Source: Pseudovibrio sp. JCM 19062 (GTDB lineage Bacteria; Pseudomonadota; Alphaproteobacteria; Rhizobiales; Stappiaceae). Taken from it: DNA of 64,000 nucleotides. The notes beneath the pieces are model-generated. The model ran no database searches and had not been told where the DNA came from. It saw only the letters and a list, made by a program, of their open reading frames with translations. The stretch spans positions 15,533-79,532 of the forward strand of contig BAXV01000011.1 of NCBI GenBank assembly GCA_001310715.1. Reading direction: 5' to 3'. The position numbers were made by a program, and so were the translations under genes. The number at the start of each line of letters is the position of its first letter. Position 1 is the first letter of the stretch. This document shows, in pieces, positions 37,477-49,145 of this stretch.

Positions 37477-37769
37477 TGTCGTCAGGGCTCCTTCGTAGAG
37501 GGTCACGCCATTCAGAGGCTGCATTCAAATGACTAACTCTCTAAATACCAGCAAATCACAGCTTTACTCTTGATTGAATTCGCTGAATTTTACCCTCTTT
37601 AGGTGCTTAGACAGACCTGCTACACCATATGGTAGGGCTGATCTGTAGTTGGTGGGTTCTTGCCTAGGGAAACCGACAGGCAGATTTTGATGGGATCTGA
37701 CGCATTTGGATGAGGGATTCTGAGAAAACTGCTCTGGCAATTTTTGATGTGATCGGCTAGAGGATCGGC

Positions 37770-38540
37770 ATGTCTGAAAGCACTCCTGAAACAAACAATG
37801 CCATTCCTCCTGTTGTGGTTCTTTGCGAGCCTCAACTTGGCGAAAATATCGGTATGGTTGCCCGTGCCATGGCCAATTTTGGTCTGCACGACCTGCGCTG
37901 ATCAACCCGCGTGATGGCTGGCCGAGCGACAAAGCGCGCTCTGCGTCCAGCCGGGCACACCATGTTATTGACGCTGCTCGGGTTTTCGACAGTGTTGAAG
38001 AAGCCGTTGCCGATCTGAAGCTTGTCTTTGCCACCACGGCCCGCAGCCGCGATTTGCCGAAGCCGGTTGTAGGGCCGGATGAAGCTGCCGCTGAGAGTGT
38101 TGCGCATGGCCTGCGCGGTGTTCCGTCTGGATACATGTTCGGCCGCGAACGTTGGGGCCTGAACAATGATGAAGTGGCGCTAGCGAACAAGATCGTGACA
38201 CTTCCAGTTGATCCGACCTATGCCTCCCTTAATATTGCCCAAGCTGTTTTGGTCTGTGCCTATGAGTGGCGCCGTGTGGCTACTGCTGGGGCTCTGCCAT
38301 TTTCCCTGGATGATTATGAAGGGGAACCAGCAACGCAGGAGTCCATTCAACGGATGTTTGAGCATCTGGAGGCTGGGTTGGATAAGCGTGGGTTCTTCCG
38401 TCCTGTAGAAAAAAAAGCCAGTAACAATTCGTAGGTTACGCAACATATTTCAGAAAGCAGATCTCACCGAGAATGAAGTGCGTATCATGCGCGGTGTGAT
38501 TTCCTGCTTCGAGAAGTATGGGGTAAAGGATAAAGATTGA
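37770..38540 (+). CDS. trmJ: tRNA (cytidine/uridine-2'-O-)-methyltransferase TrmJ (two frame breaks)
   Basis: About 257 residues of the SPOUT class. VVVLCEPQLGENIGMVARAM and ANFGLHDLR start the fold; a break near 37902 leads to LINPRDGWPSDKARSASSRA, VFATTARSRDLPKPVVGPDE, GYMFGRERWGLNNDEVALAN and VDPTYASLNIAQAVLVCAYE, the knotted AdoMet site. The second break is in an A8 run at 38409; correcting it adds the usual C-terminal helix, RRLRNIFQKADLTENEVRIM. TrmJ methylates ribose at position 32 of tRNA. The stop overlaps the murI start (TGATG). Confidence 0.88.
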
Positions 38541-39310
38541 TGCTGACAGGCTCCTCTATGGTTCCATTCCAACCCTTGCAGATGCAGGCAGATATACCTG
38601 GTCGTGTGCTGGTGCTGGATAGCGGGATAGGGGGCTGTCGGTGCAGCGTGAAATCAAGCGGGCTTTGCCGGAGGCGGGCCTGCTTTATCTGGCGGATCGG
38701 GCGGCTTTTCCCTATGGAGACTGGATGGTGCGGCGCTGCGGGAGCATATTTGTGATCTGGTCAAGTCGGTAAGTGCGGTGTGGCAGCCAAGTGCTGTGGT
38801 GGTGGCCTGCAACACGGCATCTACGCTTGTTCTTAATGCCTTGCGCGAGTTTTTGACGGTGCCCGTGATTGGGACAGTTCCGGCCATCAAGCTGCTGCTG
38901 AACAAACACGCAGCGGTGTTTTTGCCGTGCTTGCGACGCCGGCGACGGTGAAGCGCGATTACACGCAGGAGCTGATTGCTGACTTTGCGTCTCAGCACCA
39001 CATCGCTCTTGTTGGTGCACCTAGCTTAGCGGGGCTTGCTGAAGACAAGCTGGCCGGTCGCAGGGTTGATCTTGAGCGTTTGCGGCAGGAAATAGCGCCT
39101 TGTTTTACAGAAAAAGACGGGAAGCGCACTGACTGTGTGGTCCTTGGCTGCACGCATTTTCCGTTTTTGCAGGATGAGATGGAACAGGTGGCTCCGTGGC
39201 AGGTGAGCTGGATTGATCCGGCCCCTGCAATTGCCAAGCGTTTGGTGCAGGTTGTGAAGCAAGATTGTGTGGCAACCGGATGTGATGATCTTTATTTCCT
39301 GACCGTATGA
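38539..39310 (+). CDS. murI: Glutamate racemase (several frame breaks)
   Basis: About 257 codons with about four breaks, yet all MurI blocks are present: VLDSGIGG then LSVQREIKRALPEAGLLYLA, PSAVVVACNTASTLVLNALR (first catalytic Cys), FLTVPVIGTVPAIKLLL, VLATPATVKRDYTQELI and TDCVVLGCTHFPFLQDEM (second catalytic Cys), ending PAPAIAKRLVQVV. It supplies D-glutamate for peptidoglycan and is normally essential, so the breaks are probably sequence errors. It is translationally coupled to trmJ. The N-terminus of about 20 residues before VLDSG could also start at the Met at 38560. Confidence 0.86.
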
Positions 39311-39453
39311 AATCTGGTTCTTTTTAGTTATGGGTTGCCGGAGTGTTGCAGGTCTTGGCTTAAATCCTCTCTTATTTAAGCAGTTGTTCTAGGTGGATCT
39401 TGATTATCTCTTGATAGCGGTTTGACACCCGTTGAATTGCTGGAGTCGAAGCC

Positions 39454-40949
39454 TTGGACATAGTCAACACGATTATCAACTACATCAACGCCATCCTTTG
39501 GGACTATGTTCTGATTTACGGGCTCCTTGCCGTTGGTGTGTTTTTCACCTACCGCCTTGGCTTTATCCAGTTTCGCTATTTCGGCAGATGTTTAGCACCA
39601 TCCTTAAGTCGCGACATGAAGATGAGCACGGTATCAGTCCGTTTCAGGCTTTGTGTACCACCCTGGCTTCCCGCATAGGTACAGGTAACATTGCTGGCGT
39701 AGCGGTGGCGTTGACGCTGGGCGGGCCGGGGGCAATTTTCTGGATGTGGATTGTTGCTTTGGTCGGTATGGCGACGGCCTATGCAGAAAGTGCCTTGGCT
39801 CAGCTTTACAAAGTCGTTGATGAAGATGGCCAGTTTCGTGGTGGTCCGGCGGTTTATATGGCTGCTGGTCTGAAAAGCCCGCTATTGGGAACGATCTTCG
39901 CGATTACATTGATTTTGACCTTTGGGTTTGCGTTCTCTGCAGTACAGGCGAACTCCATCGCGGATGCGATGAGCAGCGCATTTAATCTGCCGCCGATCAT
40001 CACCGGGGTGGTGCTGGTTGTGGCTTCCGGGCTTGTGATATTTGGTGGTTTGCGTGGCGTTGCCCACTTTGCCGAGATCGCTGTTCCATTCATGGCAGCT
40101 GCGTATCTGATTATTGCATTGGGGATTCTGGCAGTTAATTTCCAGGAGGTACCTGGTGTTTTGTGGAGTATAGTGGCCCACGCCTTTGGGCTGGTAGAAG
40201 CGGTAGGCGGAATTACCGGAGGCGTGATGGCCGCGCTAATGAATGGTGTTCGTCGCGGTCTTTTCTCCAACGAAGCAGGCATGGGATCGGCGCCGAACGT
40301 TGCAGCCTCTGCCGTTCCTGATCCGCACCATCCTGCATCGCAGGGCTTTGTGCAGGCACTTGGCGTCTTTATTGATACGATTGTGATTTGCACAGCGACC
40401 GCCTTGATAATCCTGCTGTCAGGCATCTACGATCCTACAACAGGTGTTACGGGTATTATGCTGACACAATCTGCCGCAGAGGCTCACATTGGTGGCTTTG
40501 GCGTTTACTTCATTGCCTTTGCAATTCTGATTTTTGCGTTTACCTCAATCGTCGCAAACTACACCTATGCGGAAAATGCGATGATTTATCTGGAGCATGG
40601 GTGGAAACCGGGCGTGACGATCCTGCGGGTTCTTGCGTTGGCAATGGTGTTCTGGGGCGCGCTTCAGACTGTTGAGATGGTGTTCAGTGCAGCTGATGCT
40701 TCTATGGCGGTGATGGCGACACTTAATCTGATTGCGATTGTTCTTCTAGCGCCGAAAGTGACGCTGCTTACCAAGGATTATATCAAGCAGTTGAAGGAGG
40801 GCAAAGAGCCCTTGTTCGATGCGTCAGAACATCCGGAACTTGGTGATGGCATAGATGCGAGATCTGGAGCAAAGACAGGGCTAGAGAAGCGCAGACGCGC
40901 TATTGATGCGGTTCGCGTTTCTCAGTTGTTTCCTGTTATATTTCGTTGA
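39454..40949 (+). CDS. Alanine or glycine:cation symporter, AGCS family (one frame break)
   Basis: About 499 residues with about ten membrane helices. Starts at TTG 39454 behind GGAGTCGAAG. VLIYGLLAVGVFFTYRLGF is the first helix; a break near 39588 precedes FSTILKSRHEDEHGISPFQA. The family signature is LCTTLASRIGTGNIAGVAVA followed by GGPGAIFWMWIVALVGMATA; later NGVRRGLFSNEAGMGSAPNV, also diagnostic. It takes up alanine or glycine with Na+ or H+. The 143 bases between murI and this gene hold no clear site. The C-terminal 40 residues are polar and poorly conserved. Confidence 0.9.
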
Positions 40950-40984
40950 CTCTTGGGCGTATTTTCAATAGGAATGCGCTGTTC

Positions 40985-41015
40985 AAGGCGGTTCCTTCGG
41001 GACCGCTTTGATTTT
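40985..41015 (+). terminator. Probable terminator of the AGCS gene
   Basis: AAGCGG-type stem (GCGGTTCC TTCG GGACCGC, one bulge) with a stable tetraloop, followed by TTTGATTTT, about 36 bases after the stop. Confidence 0.65.
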
Positions 41016-41144
41016 ACGCACCCGTGTGGTTCGGCATGCGCTATTTGCCGTAACTGCTGTCAGTCGTTTGCAGGCTGTATGTTTGCAGCGAAAAAGGAGG
41101 GCGCGTTTCCTTTAAAATTATAGATCAACGCTAAGGAAACTGCG

Positions 41145-41762
41145 ATGTCTAAGCGCCAGAGCGCCAAGTATAAACTAGACCGTCGGATGGGTGAAAACAT
41201 CTGGGGTCGTCCTAAAAGCCCTGCGAACCGTCGTGAATATGGCCCAGGCCAGCACGGTCAGCGTCGTAAGGGTAAGCTTTCTGACTTTGGTGTGCAGCTG
41301 CGCGCTAAGCAGAAGCTGAAAGGCTACTACGGCAACATCTCTGAGAAACAGTTCCGTAAGACTTATGATGAAGCTTCCCGTCAGCGCGGCGATACTTCTG
41401 AAAACCTTATCGGTCTGCTCGAGTGCCGTCTTGACGCACTTGTTTACCGCGCGAAATTCGTTCCAACCGTGTTTGCTGCTCGTCAGTTCATCAACCACGG
41501 TCACGTGAACGTAAACGGTCGTCGTGTGAACATCGGTTCTTACATGTGTAAGCCAGGTGACGTGATTGAAGTTCGTGAAAAGTCCAAGCAGCTGGCAATC
41601 GTACTGGAAGCAGTACAGTCCGCTGAGCGTGACATTCCTGACTACATTGACGTTGACACCAACAAACTGACCGCGACTTATGCTCGCGTTCCTGCTTTTG
41701 GTGACGTGCCTTACCCAGTTCTGATGGAACCAAACCTGGTTGTGGAATTCTATTCCCGCTAA
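41145..41762 (+). CDS. rpsD: 30S ribosomal protein S4
   Basis: An intact 205-residue protein. [20 protein letters not shown] at the N-terminus, [20 protein letters not shown], then the S4 RNA-binding domain: [60 protein letters not shown]4 nucleates 30S assembly. It stands alone here, as is usual in alphaproteobacteria, and uses the codon choice of a highly expressed gene (AAG, GGT and CGT dominate). A GGA-rich ribosome site (AAGGAAACTGCG) precedes the ATG. Confidence 0.98.
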   Translation: MSKRQSAKYKLDRRMGENIWGRPKSPANRREYGPGQHGQRRKGKLSDFGVQLRAKQKLKGYYGNISEKQFRKTYDEASRQRGDTSENLIGLLECRLDALVYRAKFVPTVFAARQFINHGHVNVNGRRVNIGSYMCKPGDVIEVREKSKQLAIVLEAVQSAERDIPDYIDVDTNKLTATYARVPAFGDVPYPVLMEPNLVVEFYSR

Positions 41763-41789
41763 TAGGTTTGATCCTGAACGATTTGATTT

Positions 41790-41818
41790 GGGCTGCCCTT
41801 TGGGTGGCCCTTTTCTTT
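41790..41818 (+). terminator. Terminator of rpsD
   Basis: GGGCTGCCC/GGGTGGCCC stem with a three-base loop, followed by TTTTCTTT, 28 bases after the stop. Confidence 0.72.
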
Positions 41819-41894
41819 GGGCGGTGCTATTTCTGCCCGCAGCAAAATGCATTTCCCATCGCTTGATAGAGACGAGTAAAGATAAGTTATAGCC

Positions 41895-42858
41895 ATGAGC
41901 CAGTTAAGCGCAGAACCGACACTTGAGACCGCTCCAAAGGGCAAGCCCCTTGATTCTGATTGCCATCCACTTTTCCGTGAGGTGCCAAGTTCGGTTGAGT
42001 TCAAAAAGCTGCGTAAACGGTTGCTGCGTGAGACACGTCAGGCGATTTCTGATTACAAGATGGTGCCGGATGGGGCGACGCCAGAGAAAACCAAGTGGCT
42101 CATTTGCCTGTCTGGTGGCAAAGACAGTTACACCCTGCTTGCGGTTCTGATGGATCTGAAGTGGCGCGGTCTTCTTCCTGTTGACCTGATTGCCTGCAAT
42201 CTGGATCAGTCCCAGCCGGTTTCCCGCAACATATCCTGCCAGAATTTTTTTGAGCGCTATGAGATTCCGAACAAGATCGTGCGTGCGAACACTTATGGTA
42301 TTGTAACTGAAAAGCTTCCGGAGAACTCCACTTATTGCTCGCTGTGTTCTCGCCTGCGCCGTGGCATTCTTTATCGTACGGCGCGTGAGCTTGGCTGTGA
42401 GGCAATTGTGCTCGGGCATCACAGATGATGCGCTGGAAACCTTCATGATGAATATGTTCCATGGTGGACGTATGGCCTCCATGCCGCCCAAGCTGGTGAA
42501 TGATGACGGTGACCTGATGGTGCTGCGTCCGCTGATGAACTCTTGTGAAGCGGACATCGAGAAGTTCTCCAAGGCGATGGAGTTCCCGATTATTCCTTGT
42601 AACCTATGTGGCTCTCAAGATGGTTTGCAGCGTGTTCAGGTGAAGAATATGTTGCAACAGTGGGAGAGGGAAACTCCGGGCCGTCTGGGTATCATGGCTC
42701 GTTCTCTGGCACATGTGAGTCCATCTCACCTGCATGATGCGAACGTGTTTGACTTTGTTGGTCTGCGCCCGAATGCTGGTGAGCAGGGGGAGAGCGATCA
42801 GGAACCTTGTGAAGCAGCAGAAGCCATGACCGAGAAGTTGCTTGGCAACGAGTTCTAA
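41895..42858 (+). CDS. ttcA: tRNA 2-thiocytidine(32) synthetase TtcA (one frame break)
   Basis: About 321 residues. PP-loop ATPase motif [20 protein letters not shown] near residue 75; Fe-S cysteines in [15 protein letters not shown] and, later, [20 protein letters not shown] break near 42423 separates IVLGHHR from [20 protein letters not shown]; the joined motif is the TtcA GHHxDD signature. The enzyme thiolates cytidine 32 in certain tRNAs. It follows rpsD by about 130 bases and ends with a terminator. The tail ([20 protein letters not shown]) is polar. Confidence 0.92.
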
Positions 42859-42887
42859 ACTCGGTTTGCTAATTGTAAGATTTGAAG

Positions 42888-42922
42888 CCGCCGCATGGGT
42901 TTGTGTGGCGGTTTTGTCTTTT
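42888..42922 (+). terminator. Terminator of ttcA
   Basis: CCGCC/GGCGG stem with a 12-base loop followed by TTTTGTCTTTT. Confidence 0.65.
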
Positions 42923-42931
42923 GGAGGGTGG

Positions 42932-43140
42932 TCAGGGTCGATCAGCATCTTGTTTCAGTCCACCAAAGGACTTGCAGGCGTCGGGGCCGTTCAGAAATGA
43001 AGGTTTGCGAAATACGGTCATGCTTTGGCATTCATACCGGGCCAGCCCTTCCTCATTGGTTGGCGTAATGCTGGCGGCGACTGCTCCATTGCGGTGCCGG
43101 TGATGACGCCAACGAGCAAAACTCTCAGATAAAGTTGCAT
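42932..43140 (-). CDS. Small exported protein, unknown function (frame break)
   Basis: Joining two frames near 43085 gives about 69 residues. MQLYLRVLLVGVITGTAM looks like a signal peptide with cleavage after Ala in GAVAAS; the mature part is SITPTNEEGLARYECQSMTV, FRKPSFLNGPDACKSFGGLK and QDADRP, with two Cys that could form a disulfide. I do not recognise a family. It is a single minus-strand gene between ttcA and the HAD gene. The larger single-frame reading (from 43186) lacks a signal peptide and is less credible. Confidence 0.45.
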
Positions 43141-43231
43141 CTCTCATCCTCGTTAAACTCCCGATAAGACGTTTTAGCAAGGGCAATGTGAGAGAGCTCT
43201 GAGAGCGATGTTTATTTGGCGTTCAGGAAAG

Positions 43232-43894
43232 TTAAGGGGTCAGGCTGCTCCAATTGATGTCCAGACAGTCGGTCTTGCCGGTTGCTTGTGTGAAGCTTTG
43301 AAGAGGCAGAGCGCAGGAGGGTTGCTCATGTGGGGCAACGTGAAGGGCATGCCAGCCAGCGGCTTGGGCGGGCTTGATATCCTTTTCCAGATTATCCCCG
43401 ATGAAGAGTGCCGTTTGCGGTGAAATGCCGTGTTTGTCCTCAAGCTTGCGCAGAAGCGGGACACTGGGTTTGCATTCTGCGGGGAATGCATCACCGCTGG
43501 CATAGGCAAAATCGACGTGATCGAGAATGCCGAGCCTGTTCATAACCGCCCATTGGAATTTTGAGGGGCCGTTTGTCATCACGCCAATCTGGCAATGGAA
43601 ATTCGCTTTCAGGAGCGACATTGCTTCGAATATATCGGAAAAAGGAGCCTGTGCTTCTGCCCATCTGCGGGTGAAGGTGTCGAGGGCTTGAACCTGCTCG
43701 TCCTGATTCATTTGCGGGAAGCAAGATTGTATTGCCTCCAGACCACTGTGCCCGCCATTGTGCAGCATATGGCGCAACCAGATATTGCTGTGTTTGTTGT
43801 ATTGTTCTCCAAAAATCTCAAAGAACATTTTGGGATAGGAGGCTTTGTGATGGCAGATTGTTCCATCCAGATCGAAAACAATAGTCTTGAACAT
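43232..43894 (-). CDS. HAD-superfamily hydrolase
   Basis: An intact 220-residue protein. The three HAD motifs are MFKTIVFDLDGTICHH (nucleophile Asp 8), IGVMTNGPSKFQ and, after the Lys in AECKPSVPLL, TALFIGDNLEKDIKPAQAAG. A four-helix cap lies between motifs I and II (about residues 18-90), as in phosphoglycolate phosphatase and YjjG-type nucleotidases. The substrate cannot be named. The ATG at 43894 puts the nucleophile at the usual place; the upstream extension of 20 residues lacks family character. Confidence 0.85.
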   Translation of the reverse strand: MFKTIVFDLDGTICHHKASYPKMFFEIFGEQYNKHSNIWLRHMLHNGGHSGLEAIQSCFPQMNQDEQVQALDTFTRRWAEAQAPFSDIFEAMSLLKANFHCQIGVMTNGPSKFQWAVMNRLGILDHVDFAYASGDAFPAECKPSVPLLRKLEDKHGISPQTALFIGDNLEKDIKPAQAAGWHALHVAPHEQPSCALPLQSFTQATGKTDCLDINWSSLTP

Positions 43895-43956
43895 ATGCTG
43901 GCTGCTTATCGAGAAAAATTCAGACAAGACTACTGGTTTGTGGCGGTATGGCAAAC

Positions 43957-43986
43957 AAAAAAACGGGCCCTCGATTGAAGGCCCGC
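43957..43986 (-). terminator. Terminator of bolA-grxD
   Basis: CGGGCC/GGCCCG stem with a ten-base loop; on the minus strand seven T follow. It lies 28 bases after the grxD stop. Confidence 0.82.
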
Positions 43987-44014
43987 TCTTAGGAAATTGA
44001 TTTTCAGCAGAGAC

Positions 44015-44350
44015 TTATGCAGCAGGTGCGGTCTCGATGCCTTTTTCTGCAAACAGAGCCTGCAGTTCCTGAGACTGGAACATCTCACGGATAATATCAC
44101 AGCCACCAACAAACTCACCTTTGACGTAGAGCTGTGGAATTGTTGGCCACTGGCTGTAGTCCTTGATACCCTGACGCAGGCTATCGTCTTCCAGAACGTT
44201 ATGGCCGACGTATTTTACGCCGATGTAATCCAAAATCTGCACAGACTGGCCGGAGAAGCCACACTGTGGGAAGCTTGGGGTGCCTTTCATGAAGAGCACT
44301 ACATCGTTGTTTTCTACTTCGTGCTTGATCCAGTTTTGGATATCGCTCAT
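44015..44350 (-). CDS. grxD: Monothiol glutaredoxin Grx4
   Basis: An intact 111-residue protein with the monothiol motif in KGTPSFPQCGFSGQSVQIL (Cys about 30), then GIKDYSQWPTIPQLYVKGEF and VGGCDIIREMFQSQELQ. Grx4 carries a bridging [2Fe-2S] cluster and works with BolA in iron-sulfur trafficking; bolA lies directly upstream in the same direction. The ATG at 44350 matches family length; a further 33 codons upstream are open but not conserved in character. Confidence 0.96.
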   Translation of the reverse strand: MSDIQNWIKHEVENNDVVLFMKGTPSFPQCGFSGQSVQILDYIGVKYVGHNVLEDDSLRQGIKDYSQWPTIPQLYVKGEFVGGCDIIREMFQSQELQALFAEKGIETAPAA

Positions 44351-44482
44351 TTCGTCGAGTTCCTTTCGCTCGACCGGGGTCAAAGCCCGGTGACCGTGAT
44401 TGTACTTTTTTTCGTGGTGTGGCCCATCATATGGTAAACTTGCATGCAAAATGCAAGAAAAAGGTCACGCCGCTTTTGTTCG

Positions 44483-44716
44483 TTATTCCGGAGCGGAGGT
44501 CTGCAACGCCAAAGCGTGCAAATCATCGCCCATTTTTCCCTTAAGAGCCTGATACACCATCTGGTGCTGCTGCACGCGGGATTTGCCGCGGAAACTTTCC
44601 GAGATTACGACAGCAGCGTAATGGTCACCATCACCTGCCAGATCTCTGATTTCCACGTGTGCGTTTGGCAAAGCCTCTTTGATAAGGGTCTGTAGTTCGC
44701 CTGCGTCCATGGCCAT
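44483..44716 (-). CDS. bolA: BolA family protein
   Basis: An intact 77-residue protein: LQTLIKEALPNAHVEIRDLA, GDGDHYAAVVISESFRGKSR, VQQHQMVYQALKGKMGDDLH, ALALQTSAP. The conserved C-terminal His in 'DLHALAL' is the cluster-ligand position used in BolA-Grx complexes. Order purL-bolA-grxD is common in alphaproteobacteria. The ATG at 44716 follows GGAGGCA. Confidence 0.95.
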   Translation of the reverse strand: MAMDAGELQTLIKEALPNAHVEIRDLAGDGDHYAAVVISESFRGKSRVQQHQMVYQALKGKMGDDLHALALQTSAPE

Positions 44717-44757
44717 GAGTATGCCTCCTTGCCCGACTGGGTTGCTTCTGTTTGGTT

Positions 44758-44787
44758 GCTTCTCTCATCATACATGAAGAGAGAAGC
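44758..44787. other. Perfect hairpin between purL and bolA
   Basis: GCTTCTCTC at 44758-44766 pairs perfectly with GAGAGAAGC at 44779-44787 across a 12-base loop. No T tract follows, so it is either a weak terminator of purL or a processing/stability hairpin before bolA. Confidence 0.5.
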
Positions 44788-44830
44788 GAATCTTATTTAG
44801 AACTCAGTTTAGCAGTTCGGTGGACGAGTA

Positions 44831-47071
<2,241 letters not shown>

Positions 47072-47252
47072 GGGCTCCTTAACAGGATTCATCGGGAAAT
47101 GGAAACTCTAGAGGTGTTTTTTTTGGGTTTTTTTGATGCCATGGCATTGTTTTGAGCAGCGTGATGTAAGCTCGTTCAGTTGGAACAAATGGATTGTGTA
47201 ATTAATTGAATTAGATGAAAATTTTCAATCACCATGAAGTGCGGCGAAGGCT

Positions 47253-47765
47253 CTAGAATGTGATTTCACCTTGCACCGTTGTCACTGACAAGGACATGTT
47301 GGGGAGGGTTAGGCGGTTCCATGTTCCGTTGCCCTTTGCGTTTGCCCAGGTGCCATCACCACCGAGGACGGACCAGCGTCCGGAGTACCGCCCCTCACGA
47401 ATTTCGGTAATCTCGTAACTCAGCGCGAATGGGTTTCCGTCTTTGTCCTTTAAACTGCAGACGCCGCCACCCTGGACTTGCATGTTTTGAATGAGGCACC
47501 GCCGAAACAGCTGCCTGAAACGAGATCAAAGGGATCTGAGGGATCGTTGCTTAAGAATACGTAGTCGGAGTTAAGGCGCTGGAGGCTTAACTGATCTGTT
47601 ATGATGGAGTTGTTGAGGGGATCAAAGGCGGCGAGCTGACCTGTATGAGAAAAACCTGCAGCCCGGGCGTTGATCTGCGCTGCGTTGGCAACGAGAACGG
47701 TAGCACCGAGGGTGGTAGCGAAAACGGTTCCGAGTACGGCAATTTTTTTTCGCGAGGGGTAGCAT
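47253..47765 (-). CDS. Secreted protein of unknown function (two frame breaks)
   Basis: Correcting an A8 run just behind ATG 47765 gives MLPLAKK then IAVLGTVFATTLGATVLVAN and cleavage near ANAAQ, a good signal peptide with AAGGA upstream. The mature ~140 residues include LAAFDPLNNSIITDQLSLQR, LNSDYVFLSNDPSDPFDLVS, GSCFGGASF, a second break, then GGGVCSLKDKDGNPFALSYE, ITEIREGRYSGRWSVLGGDG and TWNRLTLPNMSLSVTTVQGE. The Cys pair and beta-rich C-terminus suggest a small periplasmic or outer-membrane-associated domain. No family recognised. No partner gene. The 181 bases to purL hold nothing clear. Confidence 0.55.
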
Positions 47766-48114
47766 TGCAGGTTATCCTTTACGGGTTTGCCCGGCACGTT
47801 GGCCAAGCCCATGCACTTTGTTGATGCAACCACAGATGTTAAGCGCCTTTCAATGCCGACCTTTTGAACTGGTTAGGTTTTTGTTTCGCATTCTGCAAAG
47901 AGCGTACTGATAGTTTTACGTTTCGGGAATATTCGTTAACTTACTGTATTTACTACCTACTTCAAATTTAGAGAGGCTGTTTTCATGATTTTAAAACCCT
48001 CGTCTGCGATGCTTTCGTATGCCTCCAATTGGGCACCTTATGCCAGTGCTTAGCATTGGCTGTCTAACAAGAATTCGCCGATACTTATGTAGTGTCAGGT
48101 GAGCGAAGATAAGG

Positions 48115-48394
48115 TTGCTTGGAGGCATTCAATATATAAGTGGTCCGATCAAGGTGATCATAGGCGCATGCGCCTTGATCGGCACTTATTTTGTCATCGA
48201 TTACTTCTTCACCAACACTGCTGATGCGTATGCCCTTTTTATCGCGAGGGTGCCGCCTTCTGCTGGTGGATTATTTCAATCAGGTGCTTGAGGATCTCGT
48301 TGGAGTTCTGATTGTCTTTCGTACTCGGCAGGGTGTGGATTTTCCCGATATTGAGTGCGTGGCCCGTCAGAAGGCTCTTCAAAGCAAAACATAA
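48115..48394 (+). CDS. Possible small membrane protein (frame break), low confidence
   Basis: From TTG 48115 one frame reads LLGGIQYISGPIKVIIGACA, LIGTYFVIDYFFTNTADAYA, with a plausible membrane helix, and stops at 48286. A second frame takes over with LLLVDYFNQVLEDLVGVLIV and FRTRQGVDFPDIECVARQ to 48394. A single base change would join them into ~92 residues. No ribosome site or family is seen. Upstream, 47766-48114 holds only a 23-codon frame at 47985 that I do not trust. Confidence 0.25.
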
Positions 48395-48428
48395 AAAAGA
48401 GAGGCCGTGAAATCACGGCCTCTCTGTG
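48390..48428 (-). terminator. Terminator of the peroxiredoxin gene
   Basis: GAGAGGCCGTGA pairs perfectly with TCACGGCCTCTC around a two-base loop; on the minus strand TTTTTTATG follows. Confidence 0.85.
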
Positions 48429-48458
48429 CATCAAGAAATTTGTTTGTGGTATGTTTGA

Positions 48459-48996
48459 TTACAGAGCTCCGGTGTATTCACCGCGAGCGGGATAATCGTT
48501 CTTGATGCAGAAGTCGAGGGCACCGAGCATTGGCTTAAAGTCAGGACGTGCAAATGGCATGGTCTGCACATTGCCGAAGTAGAGGGTGCCGTCAGGCTTT
48601 ACAAAGAACAGGCCCGGTTCTGCAAAGAGCTCTGGCTCTTCGATGCCGATGGACGTTTTTCCATGTCCAGCAGAAATGTACAGGCCCCATTCGCGTGCCT
48701 TGGTCAGAGATACACCGTAGCCAAGGCGCAGTTTGTCCGCTTTGATTGACTCGGCAAATTTCTGGGCACGTTCTTCTGTGTCTGTGGAGAGTGCCACGGT
48801 CGTCACGCCGCGTTGTGCAAACTCTGGGGTCAGACGTTCGAGTTCTTTCAGATAGTTTGCGCAGATGGGGCAGTGCAAGCCACGGTAAAAAAACAACCAG
48901 CGTGGCAAAGATAGGCGCATCGGTTGACAGGTCGAATGTACCACCACCAACGAGGTTCGCAGACAGGCTTGGGACTTTCTGGCGAGGGATAAGCAT
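48459..48996 (-). CDS. Peroxiredoxin-like (AhpC/TSA) protein (one frame break)
   Basis: About 179 residues. MLIPRQKVPSLSANLVGGGT starts the chain; a T7 run near 48891 (expected VVFYRGLHCP) breaks the frame. The active-site region is FYRGLHCPICANYLKELERL, a CxxC in place of the single-Cys motif of AhpC. Then RGVTTVALSTDTEERAQKFA and LFFVKPDGTLYFGNVQTMPF. This is the 'peroxiredoxin-like family' with a thioredoxin fold; it probably reduces peroxides or acts as a thiol oxidoreductase. GGAG lies 6 bases before ATG. It diverges from an araC-type gene. Confidence 0.82.
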
Positions 48997-49145
48997 TTTA
49001 TTCTCCTGAGCTGGTTCTTTTTATTTTGTCGGATTGCTCAATTCGTTCTTCTTGAACTGGCAAATAGCAGTGGTTGATTTGTGCCTATGATGATATTGAA
49101 CGTTTGATTGCTTTTTGTTCGGAATAACTGACTGAGAGTTCGGAT

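Noticed and set aside
47985..48053. A 23-codon frame MILKPSSAMLSYASNWAPYA
   Set aside because: Too short, no ribosome site at a proper distance, and no related sequence I recognise.
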